54,055 bases of DNA, taken from positions 1 through 54,055 of the IMG/VR virus record IMGVR_UViG_3300010155_000008. One strand, written 5' to 3'. The translations under genes and the position numbers were made by a program. Every line of letters begins with the position of its first letter. Positions within the stretch are counted from its first letter, which is position 1. This DNA is from a virus. Positions 38,378 through 47,139 of this stretch are shown piece after piece. Under the pieces are notes generated by a model, which saw nothing but the letters and a program-made list of their open reading frames with translations, had not been told where the DNA came from and did no database searches.

Positions 38378-40285
38378 TTAAAATAATTGTAATTGTGTTT
38401 TAATTGGCTCAAGAGATTCTATTTCTTTTTTAGCCTTTTTTATATAAAAATCATAATTAATATCATAATTTTCAAATGGTTTTTCTATGTAATCAATAAA
38501 CACAGTTTGTAACCATTTTCCTGCCTCAACTTGAGACACTCTATTATCAATATAATTTATTTTAAGAATTTTAGATCCTTTATTACTAATGTAATATCTA
38601 ACAGTTTTTTGAAGTTTGTCTTTATTATGTTTTTCATTTTTAACATAATTTTCCCAAAACTCCCAATTACCTTTAGCTTTTACACCACCACAAAAATCAA
38701 AAATATTTTTATTTTCTTTGATTGATTCTTCAGGATTTTTTCCATTGATAAAATAATCATATATAGCTTTACGTACACATAAGAAACTTTTATTTTTATG
38801 TAATGGTAAATCTTCAAATACAAATCTACCTTTACATTTAGTATTAGTTTCTTTTCCTTCAGTTTGTGCAATGTAATTATTTACATCTGCTAATACAACT
38901 TTTTGATATGTATCATGTTCTAATTGTAAATTAGTTATATCTTCCCATTGTTTACATATCTCCATATATGTATCTACATACTTTCTTGGAATTCTAGTCT
39001 CAAGACCATCTGTATTTTGCATTAGAGGAACAGCATTTGGGATACCTTCACATATCATTTCATATAACATCATAAGACTTAATTGTCCATTAAGAGTTAT
39101 ACGCATAGTAAGCTCAGGATCATATAAGAAACTGTTTTGATCATTACTAAGACCATAAGTACTATTTAGTACAATCTTATAAACATAGTTTCTTGGATCA
39201 GATTTAGGTATCTTTTTTCTTTCATTAAAAAACCATTCATACTGATCACAGAATTCTTCTTTAGGAAGATGTGCAGGAGCCCACCCATTTCTAATAGCTA
39301 GATTTGGATAAAAACTTGTTACATCACTTGTCATAATTACATATTCTTGATTAGATATATATATCTCTTTACGTGCACCATGTACACCACCAAGACCAAA
39401 GTGTGTAGTGATTCCTTTATATCTAACACTATATTTAAAACTACCTTTTAAATCATATGGATCTAGTTCTAGGTCTTTAAACTTATTAACTAGCTTTTGA
39501 AAGGTTGCTGTCTCAAATTTAATATAAGGTAATAAAAGATCATTAACTATAAGTTTAGACCTATAGGTTCTCATCTTTTTTAAATCATATTTTTTTATTC
39601 CTGTTTTTTTACTTAGGAACATTGCAAATAATTCTTTTGCAATTCTTGGTTCAGATGCACTTAATAGATCTATATTGTATTCTGTTGTTAATTCTTGTCT
39701 TAAAGCAATTTCTTTCTTGCTGCGATACATAATTGCTTTAGTTGAAGCAACATCATTAATACAATACTCTATTATAGCATCTATTTCTTTTAAGGTTTTG
39801 ATTTTAGTACTATGATGTATTGGCATATCTTGAATATTTTGCCAATTCATACTAAATTGAGCCCACTTTAAACTAGTTCTCTTAGCTGCATTATCCCAAT
39901 GATTGAGTTTAAATAAATCTATCTGCTTAATTTGCAGAGTCCAAGGAGCAAATACTGACCATTCACCTTCATTTTGTCTTTGAATAGTATCTTGAGCTTT
40001 TTCATATATAAACAAAGCAACTTCTTCACCACTCATTTCAAGTAGCTGGTCTTTGTTTGCTAATATGTGTTCTGTTACTTGAGCATCAAATGCAATACCA
40101 TTAAAAGATACATGCCATTCATTTTGAATAATGTTTCTTTCTAGAAATGTTATAAATTCTAGACAATCATTTCTTTCTTTATGAATAACAAATATTTCTC
40201 TATCTATAGATTTAATATCTTCAAAAACAGCTATGAAACAATTTAATAGAGTTTCATAGTCCATTACAAAATGTTGTCTAGACAT
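38378..40285 (-). CDS. Family B DNA polymerase
   Basis: A 635-residue replicative polymerase with proofreading exonuclease. Exo motifs: FVMDYET (D9, E11), FNGIAFD (N62, D67) and YCINDVAST (Y174, D178). Between exo and pol domains is FGLGGVHGA. Polymerase motif A is DVTSFYPNL (D321), motif B is KIVLNSTYG (K370 to G378), motif C is QNTDG (D426). All catalytic acids are present. The size matches the short family B enzymes of crAss-like phages. The protein ends TQLQLF, with QLQLF as the last five residues, which fits the bacterial sliding-clamp-binding consensus QLxLF. No phage clamp is seen in this window, so the host clamp is a likely partner (inference). One base separates it from the 127 aa gene upstream. 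Confidence 0.93.
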   Translation of the reverse strand: MSRQHFVMDYETLLNCFIAVFEDIKSIDREIFVIHKERNDCLEFITFLERNIIQNEWHVSFNGIAFDAQVTEHILANKDQLLEMSGEEVALFIYEKAQDTIQRQNEGEWSVFAPWTLQIKQIDLFKLNHWDNAAKRTSLKWAQFSMNWQNIQDMPIHHSTKIKTLKEIDAIIEYCINDVASTKAIMYRSKKEIALRQELTTEYNIDLLSASEPRIAKELFAMFLSKKTGIKKYDLKKMRTYRSKLIVNDLLLPYIKFETATFQKLVNKFKDLELDPYDLKGSFKYSVRYKGITTHFGLGGVHGARKEIYISNQEYVIMTSDVTSFYPNLAIRNGWAPAHLPKEEFCDQYEWFFNERKKIPKSDPRNYVYKIVLNSTYGLSNDQNSFLYDPELTMRITLNGQLSLMMLYEMICEGIPNAVPLMQNTDGLETRIPRKYVDTYMEICKQWEDITNLQLEHDTYQKVVLADVNNYIAQTEGKETNTKCKGRFVFEDLPLHKNKSFLCVRKAIYDYFINGKNPEESIKENKNIFDFCGGVKAKGNWEFWENYVKNEKHNKDKLQKTVRYYISNKGSKILKINYIDNRVSQVEAGKWLQTVFIDYIEKPFENYDINYDFYIKKAKKEIESLEPIKTQLQLF

Positions 40286-40286
40286 G

Positions 40287-40670
40287 TTAATCTATTATAG
40301 CAGCTACTGAAGGTTTATTAGATACTTTATCTAAATGTTTAGTAATATCAAATTTCTTTGCATTAATAGCAAAAAGATTTATTATTTCTTTAATAGAATT
40401 TGTATCTACAATATAATACTCTTGAAAAGTATCAATTGATTTTCTATCTTGTTTTGCTCCTTTGAGACCTGAAATGGCTTTACCATAATCATCAAGTTTA
40501 GGAAGCATATGTAAAGATGTTTTAGTTACTTTACTAATAATTACAAAAACTTTAGAAGAAGGATCAAAAATACATTCTACATAAGGACAATCATTACTGA
40601 TTGGTATCATTTTAAAAGTTTGTGTTTCGTGCCAGCTTGATTCAACCAGCATCATTGTTTTATTATCCAT
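40287..40670 (-). CDS. Conserved phage protein of unknown function, 127 aa
   Basis: A 127-residue protein just upstream of the DNA polymerase. The central part, with KLDDYGKAI, then KSIDTFQEYYI, then FAINAKKFDI, matches a pattern that I recognise in small conserved proteins of Bacteroidota phages, where Asp-Thr-x-x-Glu-Tyr-Tyr and a following helix are typical. No enzymatic motif is visible. The N-terminal half is beta-rich (CPYVECIFDPSSKVFVIIS). Because its stop is one base from the polymerase start, the two are probably translated together, and a replication-accessory role is possible but unproven. Confidence 0.7.
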   Translation of the reverse strand: MDNKTMMLVESSWHETQTFKMIPISNDCPYVECIFDPSSKVFVIISKVTKTSLHMLPKLDDYGKAISGLKGAKQDRKSIDTFQEYYIVDTNSIKEIINLFAINAKKFDITKHLDKVSNKPSVAAIID

Positions 40671-40691
40671 ATTAGTTTTATTATAAATTAA

Positions 40692-41258
40692 TTAATTAAT
40701 TATTTTTACATTTTCTAATTTTACTATTTTCATTGTTAAAGTTTCTTTTTTAAGATCAGGTTTACTACATAATTCACCAACTTTTTTGATAATGTTTATA
40801 TCAACATCTAAACATTCTGCATAATTATCAAAATATTCATTTGGATATAAGTAACTACTCATATATACATAATTAGCACTATGTACATCAAAAAATCCTT
40901 TTATTTTTCCTTTAATTTTATTGTTAAGATTGCTATATTTACCATTAATAAAATATTGCCAATCTTCTTTCATATCAGAAAAATCAAAAATAAATAATTT
41001 ATTGTGTTGATCTATTAATTGTATATCATATAGTCTATTATGTTTTAGTAAAACATTTTTTTCATACTTTTCATATTCATTTGATTTATTAGGATGATAT
41101 AAACACACTAACTTCATATCCTCAGTTTCATAAAACGGATACCAAGTGAGATAAGTCTCACTTGGTACAATTTTAGAACCTCTTTTAATTCCAAGAAGCG
41201 GATATAAAAACACCTTGGATTTTTGAAAATATTTATTATAAACAGATTTTATTGCCAT
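40692..41258 (-). CDS. Conserved hypothetical protein, 188 aa
   Basis: A 188-residue protein of unknown function. The N-terminal segment (KVFLYPLLGIKRG followed by ETYLTWYP) resembles a family that I associate with crAss-like replication regions, with Tyr/Pro and Trp landmarks. The rest is charged with several Tyr-rich patches; no catalytic motif is seen. The coding DNA contains a perfect 11-bp inverted repeat (41140-41167) in the stretch encoding PSETYLTW. Spacing to the neighbours is 21 and 12 bases, so it belongs to the same leftward transcript. A role in replication is suggested only by its place beside the polymerase and the PD-(D/E)XK nuclease gene. Confidence 0.65.
   Translation of the reverse strand: MAIKSVYNKYFQKSKVFLYPLLGIKRGSKIVPSETYLTWYPFYETEDMKLVCLYHPNKSNEYEKYEKNVLLKHNRLYDIQLIDQHNKLFIFDFSDMKEDWQYFINGKYSNLNNKIKGKIKGFFDVHSANYVYMSSYLYPNEYFDNYAECLDVDINIIKKVGELCSKPDLKKETLTMKIVKLENVKIIN
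41140..41167. repeat. Perfect inverted repeat inside a coding region
   Basis: Two perfectly complementary 11-base arms (TACCAAGTGAG at 41140-41150 and its complement at 41157-41167) surround 6 bases. This is within the 188 aa gene. There is no strong U tract after it on either strand, so it is not an obvious terminator. It could form an RNA hairpin or serve as a dyad protein-binding site, or be a by-product of the encoded protein sequence. Confidence 0.6.
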
Positions 41259-41270
41259 ACATATTAAGAT

Positions 41271-42287
41271 TTAAAGTTTTAAATTTTCAACTGCTAATTC
41301 ATAAGGTAAATTATAATCTTTCTTTTCATAATGGTATACAACTTGTTTAAGAACTTTTTCATAAAATCTTTTCATCCATTCACTCATTGTTTTAGGAGTA
41401 ACTTGGAAAGGATATACTTGATTATATTTGTCTACTACAATAAATGTAAATTGTATATTCCAATCTTTAGCATCATCTTTATCAACAATATATGTATAAA
41501 ATGCAAGATTATAATATAAAGCTGCTTGAATCCAATATCTATAATATTCTACAGATTCTGGAAAATCAATTAAAGGTTTCCCTGTTGTTTTTAAATCATT
41601 AATAAATAAGATTTTTTTTTCATCATCAATTACTATGTTATCAAGTATACCTTTAAAACCAAATGCAAATTTACCATATAATAATTTATCAGTTTTAGCA
41701 GAAATTTCATTATATACTTTTAAATCAGAATCATCAAGTTGTAATAATGCTTTAACAGATTCATTTTCTTTAATAGATTCTACACACTCTTTACAATAGT
41801 TAAGTGTTTCATAATCTAATAAGGTTTTTCCTTGACTTGACTTCAAGAATTCAAAATAACTAATATTATCAGCTATTAAGATTTTCTTTGTTCTTGCTTC
41901 ATCAGTTTTAAGCTTTTGATGCAAGTTTATTTTTTTCAGGAGATCTACTATTGCAGTCTCATACTTCAACAAAGTTAATGAATCATCTGAAGTTTCCAAA
42001 TGTAATTTGAAAATTTCATCTACAATCATTCTATTGTTACCACTTGGAAGTCTACCAGGCACAGTTATAAATTCATTATTATAGTCTTCAGGGTTTAAAA
42101 GAAGGCAGTGAATGACCCTACCTTTTACAAGGTGAGGGTCAACACTATCTTCCTTTTGTTTGAGCACATAATGATTAAAAAACATGCTTGGTGAAAACAA
42201 TAATTTGTTTATGCTGCTATAGCTGAAATAGAATTTTTCTCTATAAAATTGTTTTAGTTCATCAGAACCAATCAAATTCTTCTTCAT
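41271..42287 (-). CDS. PD-(D/E)XK exonuclease, RecE/Cas4-like
   Basis: A 338-residue protein with the layout of phage RecB/Cas4/RecE-type nucleases. FSYSSINKLLFSP at the N-terminus and KGRVIHCLLL (H60) precede the nuclease core: GILDNIVID (D216), then FINDLKTTG (D231, K233), then a helix YRYWIQAALYYN typical of motif IV. These enzymes resect DNA ends during recombination or help genome processing. It could act with the Sak4-like ATPase and the single-stranded-DNA-binding-like protein encoded upstream in the same transcript. Its start overlaps the upstream 498 aa gene by 26 bases. Metal-binding residues look intact, so activity is likely; the exact substrate is not known. Confidence 0.85.
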   Translation of the reverse strand: MKKNLIGSDELKQFYREKFYFSYSSINKLLFSPSMFFNHYVLKQKEDSVDPHLVKGRVIHCLLLNPEDYNNEFITVPGRLPSGNNRMIVDEIFKLHLETSDDSLTLLKYETAIVDLLKKINLHQKLKTDEARTKKILIADNISYFEFLKSSQGKTLLDYETLNYCKECVESIKENESVKALLQLDDSDLKVYNEISAKTDKLLYGKFAFGFKGILDNIVIDDEKKILFINDLKTTGKPLIDFPESVEYYRYWIQAALYYNLAFYTYIVDKDDAKDWNIQFTFIVVDKYNQVYPFQVTPKTMSEWMKRFYEKVLKQVVYHYEKKDYNLPYELAVENLKL

Positions 42288-43758
42288 CTTTTGTTTGTTT
42301 AATTAAAGTTTGTGTAACTTTTTTTATTGTTTTTATTTCTGTCTCTTCAATTTCAGGATTTCCCTGGACAGCTGTTTTTGCCGTGTCAGCCTCAGAATTT
42401 GAAACTTCTTCTACAGTATCTTCATTAACTGATTCTTTAGTTATTAAAGTTTCCATAACTTCATTTGTTGTTTCTTCAATAGAGTCAGAATTTTCTTCAA
42501 GTTTTATATTTTCTTCAGAGATTGGGTCTTCTTCAAGAATTTTTTCAACATCACTTTTTTCATGATAATGGTCAGTTTTAGAAGTCCAATAAAATCCTGT
42601 TTTTTCTGCAACTTCAGGGTTTAATGTATACTCTCTTGGTTTAACAAATTCACTATATCCTCCATTATTAAAAAAGTGTGCGTTTTCTTCCATTATAATT
42701 TTTAAAGCTTCTTTAGATAATGAATCATGAGATACTAAACCTCTAATTAGTGTATCAACATGTTGATTGTAATAATTATCTTTATCCATATAACTTTTAA
42801 GAGATTTAAAGTTTACATGATTTTTGGATTTAGAATATTGTATTTCATGATTATGATGATAATATAGAAGTTCTAACCATAGTACACTTTCTTTATAATT
42901 ACAGTTAGCCATAATTTCCATAGCAAGTATATGATTTTCTGAATCACTACTTTTAAACATGTTACGTAAGTTTTCATACATGTCTTTATTAATAGTAGTA
43001 CAATCTTCTCCATTAACAACTTCAAGAAGTCCATTTTGTTCTATAATAGTTTTACCTACTACACTATTGAGAAAGTCAACATTGTGATCAGATATAGTAA
43101 AAACATATTGACTATTATTTTTACTATTATTTGGGTATTTTAATCTATATTGTTTCCATGCTTTTGTAAGCAAAAGAGAAAAATTATCTGGTTTATTAGA
43201 AGAATTATTATTAAATAAGGCTTGTGTTTGCCAATCAGTTAATATTTTAAAATCTTCACCATGTTCTTCTGCATAAGCTTTTAAATGAAGATTTACATTT
43301 ACAAAACGTTCTTGATAATAAGAATCTAAATTTTCAACTATTTTTAAAAGTTCAGAATAAACATTTTCCCATATTGGGTAAGGTATATTATAATACCATT
43401 CTTGTTTAACAAGTTTATCACTTGCCACAGAACTACCTACAATTACTGTAGCTTTTTCTATATCTGTTGTTGTTCTAATTTTATAGTTTAAAGATAGATC
43501 TTTTAATTTTACTCTTGGAACTGTAACTCCTTTCATAAAATAAATTCTATCATTCTTTTTAGGTATATAAGCTTGTGCATCAAGCTCAACTAAATTGCGA
43601 GGAGTAGAATATCCTGTATCAGTTTTATCAATGATGTTTTTATGAAAAGTAGTTAGGTTATCTGCTTCCAATTCTATATCAGTAAAAGAGTGTTTTCCAT
43701 ATTCATCTCTTTCTGTATTCCAGTCTATTGTAAAATAGGGTATTTGTTTTATATTCAT
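42262..43758 (-). CDS. Conserved protein with SxDxEN motif and acidic tail
   Basis: A 498-residue protein of unknown function. The N-terminal part (YIPKKNDRIYFMKGVTVPR) is beta-rich; it matches a conserved crAss-like replication-region protein in my recollection, without known role. In the middle, NMFKSSDSENHILAMEIM followed by an aromatic-rich helix forms a helical motif that recurs in two other proteins of this block. The last ~100 residues are Glu-rich and end KDEEEFDWF. It starts after a strong hairpin terminator (43776-43803) that follows the MoxR gene, so it may have its own promoter or rely on read-through. Its TGA stop lies inside the 26-base overlap with the nuclease gene. Confidence 0.7.
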   Translation of the reverse strand: MNIKQIPYFTIDWNTERDEYGKHSFTDIELEADNLTTFHKNIIDKTDTGYSTPRNLVELDAQAYIPKKNDRIYFMKGVTVPRVKLKDLSLNYKIRTTTDIEKATVIVGSSVASDKLVKQEWYYNIPYPIWENVYSELLKIVENLDSYYQERFVNVNLHLKAYAEEHGEDFKILTDWQTQALFNNNSSNKPDNFSLLLTKAWKQYRLKYPNNSKNNSQYVFTISDHNVDFLNSVVGKTIIEQNGLLEVVNGEDCTTINKDMYENLRNMFKSSDSENHILAMEIMANCNYKESVLWLELLYYHHNHEIQYSKSKNHVNFKSLKSYMDKDNYYNQHVDTLIRGLVSHDSLSKEALKIIMEENAHFFNNGGYSEFVKPREYTLNPEVAEKTGFYWTSKTDHYHEKSDVEKILEEDPISEENIKLEENSDSIEETTNEVMETLITKESVNEDTVEEVSNSEADTAKTAVQGNPEIEETEIKTIKKVTQTLIKQTKDEEEFDWF

Positions 43759-43775
43759 TTTTTAATAATTTAAAA

Positions 43776-43803
43776 AAGATAGGGAATTTATTTTCCCTAT
43801 CTT
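43776..43803 (-). terminator. Intrinsic terminator inside the replication block
   Basis: Two perfect 11-base arms (43776-43786 and 43793-43803) with a 6-base loop. On the minus strand the stem is followed by UUUUAAAUU, giving a classical hairpin-plus-U pattern just after the MoxR ATPase gene and before the 498 aa gene. It should lower expression of the nuclease, polymerase and DUF932 genes unless bypassed. Confidence 0.8.
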
Positions 43804-43826
43804 ATATTAATTTAGTTATTTATAAT

Positions 43827-45002
43827 TTATTTTACAGTCATTGCTACAACTTTTTGATTTAACATCAGTTTAGAAAACTTTGCTTTATTAGCATTAAGAA
43901 TTTCTTTAACCATGTAATATCTTAAGTCATCAGTGAATGATTCACAGTCTGTAGTTAATTCTATTAATCTATTGATTAATTTTTGTGAAACTGAACCTTT
44001 TTCAGATAACATAACTGAGTAGTTTATAATTCTAGTACTAATAATACTAGATATATCTGCTCTAAATTCATCATCTATTCCAATACAAGAATTTAAAGAT
44101 CCTTTTACATAATCCCAATTTTCATTTGTAAGAATTTGTTGAGGACTAATAATCTTATCTAACTTGTTATTAATAAACATAGCAAATAAAGCAGAAGGTT
44201 CTGCACCAATTGATCCATCACCAATCATATTAATTAATGGGAGATCATCTTCAAATTTTTGAATAGAACTAATAGAGTTAAAGAAAGTAGTAATACTTCT
44301 AGGATTAACTTTTTGAGTTACTGTTTCAGGATTCATTAATAAAAAATTAATACATCTACCATCAATCCCTTCACTTTCTGCCCATTTAGCCCATACATCT
44401 ACATCAAATTTTAATTCAGTAGAAATAAATCTAGTTCTTTGAGCATCATCAAGAGATGTTACTTGATAATCTCCATTATCTGGATTAGTAGTTAAAAGTA
44501 CATGCCAGTTCTTAGGTAAACTCCAAGAAATATATTCTTGTCTATCTATTAATTCCATAGTAGCTTGCATGAATCTATGATCAGCTCTAGTATAATCATC
44601 TAATACTAAAAAACCACCTTCTTTTTTACCTTGAATCCATTCAGGTGCAGCATGAGACATTCTTTTGTCTATAACTTTATAACCTTTTTTCATAGCTGCA
44701 TTCATTTGGCTATCATTAATCCAAGTGCTTTGACCTTCTTTATTTTGAATTTTAAATTCTTTTACAGGAAATCCAACAAGATCACCTAATTCTTCTATCT
44801 GTGATAGATTAATTTTTACAACATCCATTTCCAACTCTCTACCAAGTTGAATAATTGCAGAAGTTTTACCTAAACCTGCATCTCCTTCAATATTTACAGC
44901 AACAGGAATTTTTCCTTCATTTTGAATATGCTGATTATTTTTCACCATGTGCTTTAAAAAGCCTTTTAACTCATCAACGTTTAATTGTGTGCTTTCACTC
45001 AT
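43827..45002 (-). CDS. MoxR-type AAA+ ATPase
   Basis: A 391-residue AAA+ protein. Walker A is EGDAGLGKT (residues 39-47), Walker B is FLVLDDYTRAD (from residue 131), and a TTNPDNGDY segment with a following DDAQRTRF arginine fits sensor 1 and the region after it. The order and lengths match MoxR-like chaperone ATPases. These usually work with a VWA-domain partner to remodel proteins, often metal-cofactor or complex assembly. The partner is encoded directly upstream (45015-46232), 12 bases away. In crAss-like phages a MoxR/VWA pair is known in the replication region; its target is unknown. A terminator follows the gene. Confidence 0.88.
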   Translation of the reverse strand: MSESTQLNVDELKGFLKHMVKNNQHIQNEGKIPVAVNIEGDAGLGKTSAIIQLGRELEMDVVKINLSQIEELGDLVGFPVKEFKIQNKEGQSTWINDSQMNAAMKKGYKVIDKRMSHAAPEWIQGKKEGGFLVLDDYTRADHRFMQATMELIDRQEYISWSLPKNWHVLLTTNPDNGDYQVTSLDDAQRTRFISTELKFDVDVWAKWAESEGIDGRCINFLLMNPETVTQKVNPRSITTFFNSISSIQKFEDDLPLINMIGDGSIGAEPSALFAMFINNKLDKIISPQQILTNENWDYVKGSLNSCIGIDDEFRADISSIISTRIINYSVMLSEKGSVSQKLINRLIELTTDCESFTDDLRYYMVKEILNANKAKFSKLMLNQKVVAMTVK

Positions 45003-45014
45003 TTATTTTATTTT

Positions 45015-46232
45015 TTAAAGTTCTAATCTAATTTGTTTTCCTGGTAAGTTATCATTAAAATCAGATCTCTCTGACAATACCCATAAAATTTGTTTTCTGG
45101 GTTTTATATCTGTCCAAGCCTCTCCATCTGTAAAATAGATTAAGCTTGTATATTTATTATTTTCTTCAAAATATTCTAGAACAGGATTAAAGTCTGTACC
45201 TCCTCTACCTGCAACTTCTAATTCAAATTTTCCATCATATTGTTTGATAGATTGTATTCTAGAATCACATTGTGCAATTGTAACATCAACACCTGCTTTA
45301 TATAAATGATGGATTTCATTTATAAATTCTTTTAATTCGTCATTACAAACAGAACCTGAAGTATCAATACCAACAAGCATATTTTGTCTCATCTTTACTT
45401 TAAGACCAGGATTTTCAGAAAATCTTTTATTTTCTTTTCTTCTAAGTTTTCTAGTAAAGATTTTTGTAGATAAACCTGTAAATCTTCTAATATATTTTTT
45501 CCAATTAAATTTAGGTGGTATAATTTCATCTAATTTGATGATACCTTCAATTTCTCCTGGTATATACCCTCTCTTTTTAATTGTCTGTTCTTTAGCTTCA
45601 CTAAGAACTCTTTGAATTTGTTTTTCAATTAGTTTCTTTTCAGCATCAGGCATGTCTTCAAATTCATCCCATTGATGATTTGGAATATTAACATCTTTAA
45701 TATTTCCATCTGCATCTAGAGTAACTGTTATTTGTCCACCTTCCATTCCATCAAGAAGTTTGTCCATATTCTTATCTCCACAAGTATCCTTCTGTTTTTT
45801 ATCTTCTTGAGCTTGTTTAAGCTTATCATAATAATATCTACAACCAGCTCTTCTATCTAAATTAAGATCAGAATAGTCATCTATATCTATTCCACCTTTA
45901 GGTAACCAATCATTACTTATATATTGATTGATTTCCATATCCATTGCAATATTCGCTATCTTTTTATCACTAAATATAGTGAAGGTTGTAAGATGTTGAA
46001 ATGCAATATGCAATAATTCATGTTTCAGTAGTCCTAGTCTGTAGTCTTCAGACAAATCAGTCCAAAACTTCTCATTGATCATCAACTGAAAGTTGATACC
46101 ATTTTTACATACACCTGCAGTTGGAAGTTTATTACTCCAACTCTTGTGTAACATTAATAAAAAGAAACCATAATAAGGTTCCTTTAACATTAAATCTTTT
46201 GATGTTTTACTTAGTGAATCTCGTCTATTCAT
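45015..46232 (-). CDS. VWA protein with HELLH metallopeptidase-like domain (DUF2201-like)
   Basis: A 405-residue protein. The N-terminal domain carries KHELLHIAFQH (HELLH at residues 71-75), a zincin-type zinc-binding motif. The C-terminal domain is a von Willebrand A fold with MIDAS residues: GIDTSGS (D290), GGTDFNPV and YFTDGEAW. The middle is a basic, Gly/Pro-containing linker. This two-part layout matches the DUF2201 family, encoded next to MoxR ATPases. The pair probably forms an ATP-driven chaperone or protease-like machine; whether the zinc site cuts peptide bonds is not established. Its ATG overlaps the TGA of the upstream 144 aa gene. Confidence 0.86.
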   Translation of the reverse strand: MNRRDSLSKTSKDLMLKEPYYGFFLLMLHKSWSNKLPTAGVCKNGINFQLMINEKFWTDLSEDYRLGLLKHELLHIAFQHLTTFTIFSDKKIANIAMDMEINQYISNDWLPKGGIDIDDYSDLNLDRRAGCRYYYDKLKQAQEDKKQKDTCGDKNMDKLLDGMEGGQITVTLDADGNIKDVNIPNHQWDEFEDMPDAEKKLIEKQIQRVLSEAKEQTIKKRGYIPGEIEGIIKLDEIIPPKFNWKKYIRRFTGLSTKIFTRKLRRKENKRFSENPGLKVKMRQNMLVGIDTSGSVCNDELKEFINEIHHLYKAGVDVTIAQCDSRIQSIKQYDGKFELEVAGRGGTDFNPVLEYFEENNKYTSLIYFTDGEAWTDIKPRKQILWVLSERSDFNDNLPGKQIRLEL

Positions 46233-46663
46233 TGTGTTATTTTTATTTGGATATCTTTATATTTAAAATCAAGAGCATTAAAAATACGCTTCTTCTCATT
46301 AATAATTTCTTCAATTATTAATTCTGCTACCCATGGTTTTTTAACACGGGCATTTGGACCTATTAAATGTCCTAACCATCTTTCTTTATATTTTAAATCT
46401 TGCTTACTCATTGTAAGAGATCCTTTAGGTCTGTATTTAGTACATATATTACGAAACATTTTGGTAACTTCAGGTTTCACTATAGCCCAATCTTCTAGAT
46501 GTGGTCTACCATATACCCATAAGAACAATAGTTCTTCTTTATATATAACTTCCACAATATTTGGAGGTCCTAAATTTACAATTGCTTGCATAGCCATGTA
46601 ATGATTATCTTCATCACTAGACTGCATCATATTTAATAAGTTTCTTAAAATTTTTTTATTCAT
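46229..46663 (-). CDS. Small helical protein with SxDxEN-type motif, 144 aa
   Basis: A 144-residue protein of unknown function. The N-terminus NLLNMMQSSDEDNHYMAMQA is the same kind of helical motif as in the 498 aa protein and the 137 aa protein of this block. Aromatic residues (ELLFLWVYG) follow. The C-terminal half is basic (KYKERWLGHLIGPNARVKK), which would fit nucleic-acid or protein contact. Start and stop overlap its neighbours by 4 bases each (ATGA), so it is translationally coupled with the GIY-YIG-type gene and the VWA gene. No catalytic motif is seen. Confidence 0.7.
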   Translation of the reverse strand: MNKKILRNLLNMMQSSDEDNHYMAMQAIVNLGPPNIVEVIYKEELLFLWVYGRPHLEDWAIVKPEVTKMFRNICTKYRPKGSLTMSKQDLKYKERWLGHLIGPNARVKKPWVAELIIEEIINEKKRIFNALDFKYKDIQIKITQ

Positions 46664-47139
46664 ACTTTTCCTTTATAAAATCTACCTAGTATATTTCCAT
46701 TCAGATATTCGTCTTTTTCTAAAACACTATGTAAAAATTGAAATTTAGTTTCTTGATAAGTAAGTTCTGCTTTTGAAAAACAAATTTTAAGTATTAACCT
46801 ATCTATATAAATTCCATCTTTATATGCTTGTTTTATATCTTTATTACTACTAAAATAATTTTTATAAGAAAGTTTTTTCATCATTGTATATTTTTTCTTT
46901 CTTTTATCTATTACTTTAGTTAAAGCTTTTTTACCAAACTTTTTTTTTTGATTTGAATAAAAATTCTTTTTACCTATATAGAAATATTCTTTATTTTCTC
47001 TTGTAAATTTCATTTTATAAACAAATCCTATAGCATTTTCAGGAATCAGTTCATCTTCAAAAGAAACACGTTCTGAATCTTCTGGATATATAATCCACCA
47101 TTTTACCATTGATTTTTTTATTTCACTTTTTAAATTCAT
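46660..47139 (-). CDS. GIY-YIG-type endonuclease-like protein
   Basis: A 159-residue basic protein. IGFVYKMKF (residues 37-45) followed by EYFYIGKKNF (YIG at 54-56) gives the two strands of a GIY-YIG nuclease with Val in place of Ile in the first motif. Then come a Lys-rich segment, NYFSSNKDIKQAY, which resembles the YYGSS-type segment of phage Seg-like enzymes, and ETKFQFLHSVLEKDEYLNGN, which carries the expected glutamate and Asn. It may cut phage or host DNA, or serve as a free-standing homing endonuclease. Its overlaps with both neighbours argue for a resident gene rather than a recent insertion. Confidence 0.72.
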   Translation of the reverse strand: MNLKSEIKKSMVKWWIIYPEDSERVSFEDELIPENAIGFVYKMKFTRENKEYFYIGKKNFYSNQKKKFGKKALTKVIDKRKKKYTMMKKLSYKNYFSSNKDIKQAYKDGIYIDRLILKICFSKAELTYQETKFQFLHSVLEKDEYLNGNILGRFYKGKV

